A stretch of 64,000 nucleotides of DNA, from the NCBI GenBank assembly GCA_005116965.1, contig SWDG01000025.1, forward strand, positions 299,883 through 363,882, given 5' to 3'. This document shows, piece after piece, positions 63,001-64,000 of the stretch (the first letter of the stretch is position 1; the number at the start of each line of letters is the position of its first letter). This stretch comes from Nitrospira sp. GTDB lineage: Bacteria > Nitrospirota > Nitrospiria > Nitrospirales > Nitrospiraceae. The position numbers were made by a program, and so were the translations under genes. The notes beneath the pieces are model-generated. The model saw only the letters and a list, made by a program, of their open reading frames with translations, had not been told where the DNA came from and ran no database searches.

Positions 63001-63290
63001 CGGGTTTCGATATTCTGATTCGAAGGGCGCAACCGACAGGCGGCTCCGATAGCTGCCTCCCATTTTTTCTGCTCACCTGTAGCCATCACTGACGTCTGAC
63101 TGGAGAAAGACGGTAGGCGCTGCTCCGCATCCTACATATTTCGTCACATCTGTAGCATATCTTGCATGCTACCAGTAGCCGTCTCCACTTCGCAGTAGCT
63201 ACACTCCAGCTGAAGAAGACGTCCTGGGCAGCATTGCACTGCTTCCGAGGGATCGGAAACAATCAACTCACACGAACAGAAGGGCACACA

Positions 63291-63897
63291 ATGAATCCAT
63301 TTTTACGCGTATTTTGGCCTCTCTCCACCGGAGCCTTGAAACACACCCTACTCACCGCCAGCTTCGGACTGGCGCTCTTCTTACCACAAGCTGAAGCAGC
63401 TCTGTTCGATTTTTCCTATGTCTACAACGGGAACACCCTCCAAGGCATCGTGGACGGCACCCTGCTAAGGGGATAACAACAAAGTGGCCGTCGATTTGAT
63501 CCCGACCCTCACCTTCAATGGCGAGGCAAGGCCGCCACTACCTCTCGTCCACAATGCCGACCATTTATACAGCGTGGTCTTGTTCCCAGATCTTTTCCCA
63601 CTCCAACCAGGTTTTCCTGATGAGACAACACCGTGGCTGACCCTGGACGGCAGTTATATGAATATCGTGTTCTACCAGTTGGGGGATTGCGAAAATGGTG
63701 TCAATATCAATGCGGGAAACAGTTTGGCGGCGCTCTTTAATGGGCCGTTTATCGCAGCCGGTACGTCCTATGGCTTCACCCATAGCCCTTATGCGCAAGC
63801 CGACTGGCACATGAGTCCCATACCACTTCCTGCCGCGCTGCCGCTGTTTGCCACTGGCCTCGCGGCCATAGCTTGGCTGCGACGCAAGGTGGCGTAG
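63291..63897 (+). pseudogene. PEP-CTERM protein 3, frameshifted at a G4 run
   Basis: Two overlapping frames make one protein. The first (from ATG 63291) has a signal peptide (LLTASFGLALFLPQAEAA) and LFDFSYVYNGNTLQGIVDGTLLRG, then TAA at 63474-63476. The second continues with DNNKVAVDLIPTLTFNGEARPPLP and ends in the PEP-CTERM tail IPLPAALPLFATGLAAIAWLRRK. Removing one G from AAGGGGA (63467-63473) joins them as GTLLRDNNKVAVDL. A true one-base insertion or a sequencing error in the G run would both explain it. The track shows two separate ORFs. Confidence 0.8.
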
Positions 63898-63941
63898 CCG
63901 TTGTAAGACGGCGACACGCGTCTCGGCATCGACCAAATGAA

Positions 63942-63974
63942 GAAGAGCCGACGGATTCACCCCGTCGGCTCTTC
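63942..63974 (+). terminator. Hairpin after the last PEP-CTERM gene
   Basis: GAAGAGCCGACGG pairs with CCGTCGGCTCTTC, a 13-bp perfect stem with a 7-base loop. No T-run follows, so it may be Rho-assisted or bidirectional. Confidence 0.6.
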
Positions 63975-64000
63975 GATGCACTCCCGGTTGTAATCTATTC

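Overview
The window looks like a chromosomal segment of a Gram-negative, moderately GC-rich bacterium. The inferred lineage is Nitrospirota, probably Nitrospira-like. This rests on gene content (an XrtA-type exosortase operon with PEP-CTERM substrates, many PilZ proteins, DUF4331/TonB/HupE-UreJ genes, carotenoid CruF-like and farnesyl-diphosphate-synthase genes); no rRNA or marker gene is present to prove it. I see no tRNA, rRNA, CRISPR array or intact insertion sequence.

Layout. 0-2.6 kb: a truncated ORF at the edge, a glutathione S-transferase gene broken by an in-frame TAA, a TfoX-N protein and two PilZ proteins. 2.6-8.0 kb: a tight six-gene leftward operon encoding a two-subunit ThDP decarboxylase of the phosphonopyruvate/sulfopyruvate type, a 2-aminoethylphosphonate-type transaminase, a LicC-like nucleotidyltransferase, a degenerate nucleotidyltransferase fused to a CDP-alcohol phosphotransferase, and a flippase-like membrane protein. 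Together these resemble a route to an aminoethylphosphonate-type lipid or glycan headgroup, but no PEP mutase is present. 8.2-17.5 kb: two tandem exported paralogues, three more PilZ proteins, an RND efflux pair, an SCP2 protein and a divergent SpeD-like pyruvoyl decarboxylase. 17.5-24 kb: mostly small leftward genes of unknown role, including three cysteine-rich zinc-ribbon or PHD-like proteins (the first lies at 16.5 kb) and a double-AP2 protein. 24-32.7 kb: prenyl diphosphate synthase, CruF-like carotenoid protein, membrane and exported proteins, a metzincin protease followed by a stand-alone copy of its prodomain, a GAF sensor kinase lacking the phosphoacceptor histidine, and a 3-methyladenine glycosylase.

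32.7-42.2 kb is a coherent metal or envelope island. NikR and a TonB-dependent receptor form one operon, with a promoter whose -10 box is flanked by two 12-bp repeats. Next come an ECF sigma and ChrR-like anti-sigma pair, a small lipoprotein, a DUF4331 protein, TonB, a TPR protein and a HupE/UreJ-type membrane protein. 42.2-44.5 kb holds a decayed zinc-type alcohol dehydrogenase gene and a mobile mystery A/B (HTH + Fic) pair with a dyad operator.

44.5-64 kb is the exopolysaccharide and protein-sorting region. A PEP-CTERM protein is followed by an eight-gene leftward operon (exosortase-EpsI fusion, WecA-like transferase, PrsT TPR lipoprotein, Wza-like exporter, beta-barrel protein, Wzz/GumC-like protein, CapB-like kinase, ExeA-like ATPase), then a small membrane protein, a glycosidase-like exported protein, a Wzx-type flippase, a GT4 transferase and two more PEP-CTERM proteins, one frameshifted. 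Three leftward transcription units here share an upstream element built on the palindrome TTAACGANTCGTTAA, suggesting coordinated control by an unidentified regulator.
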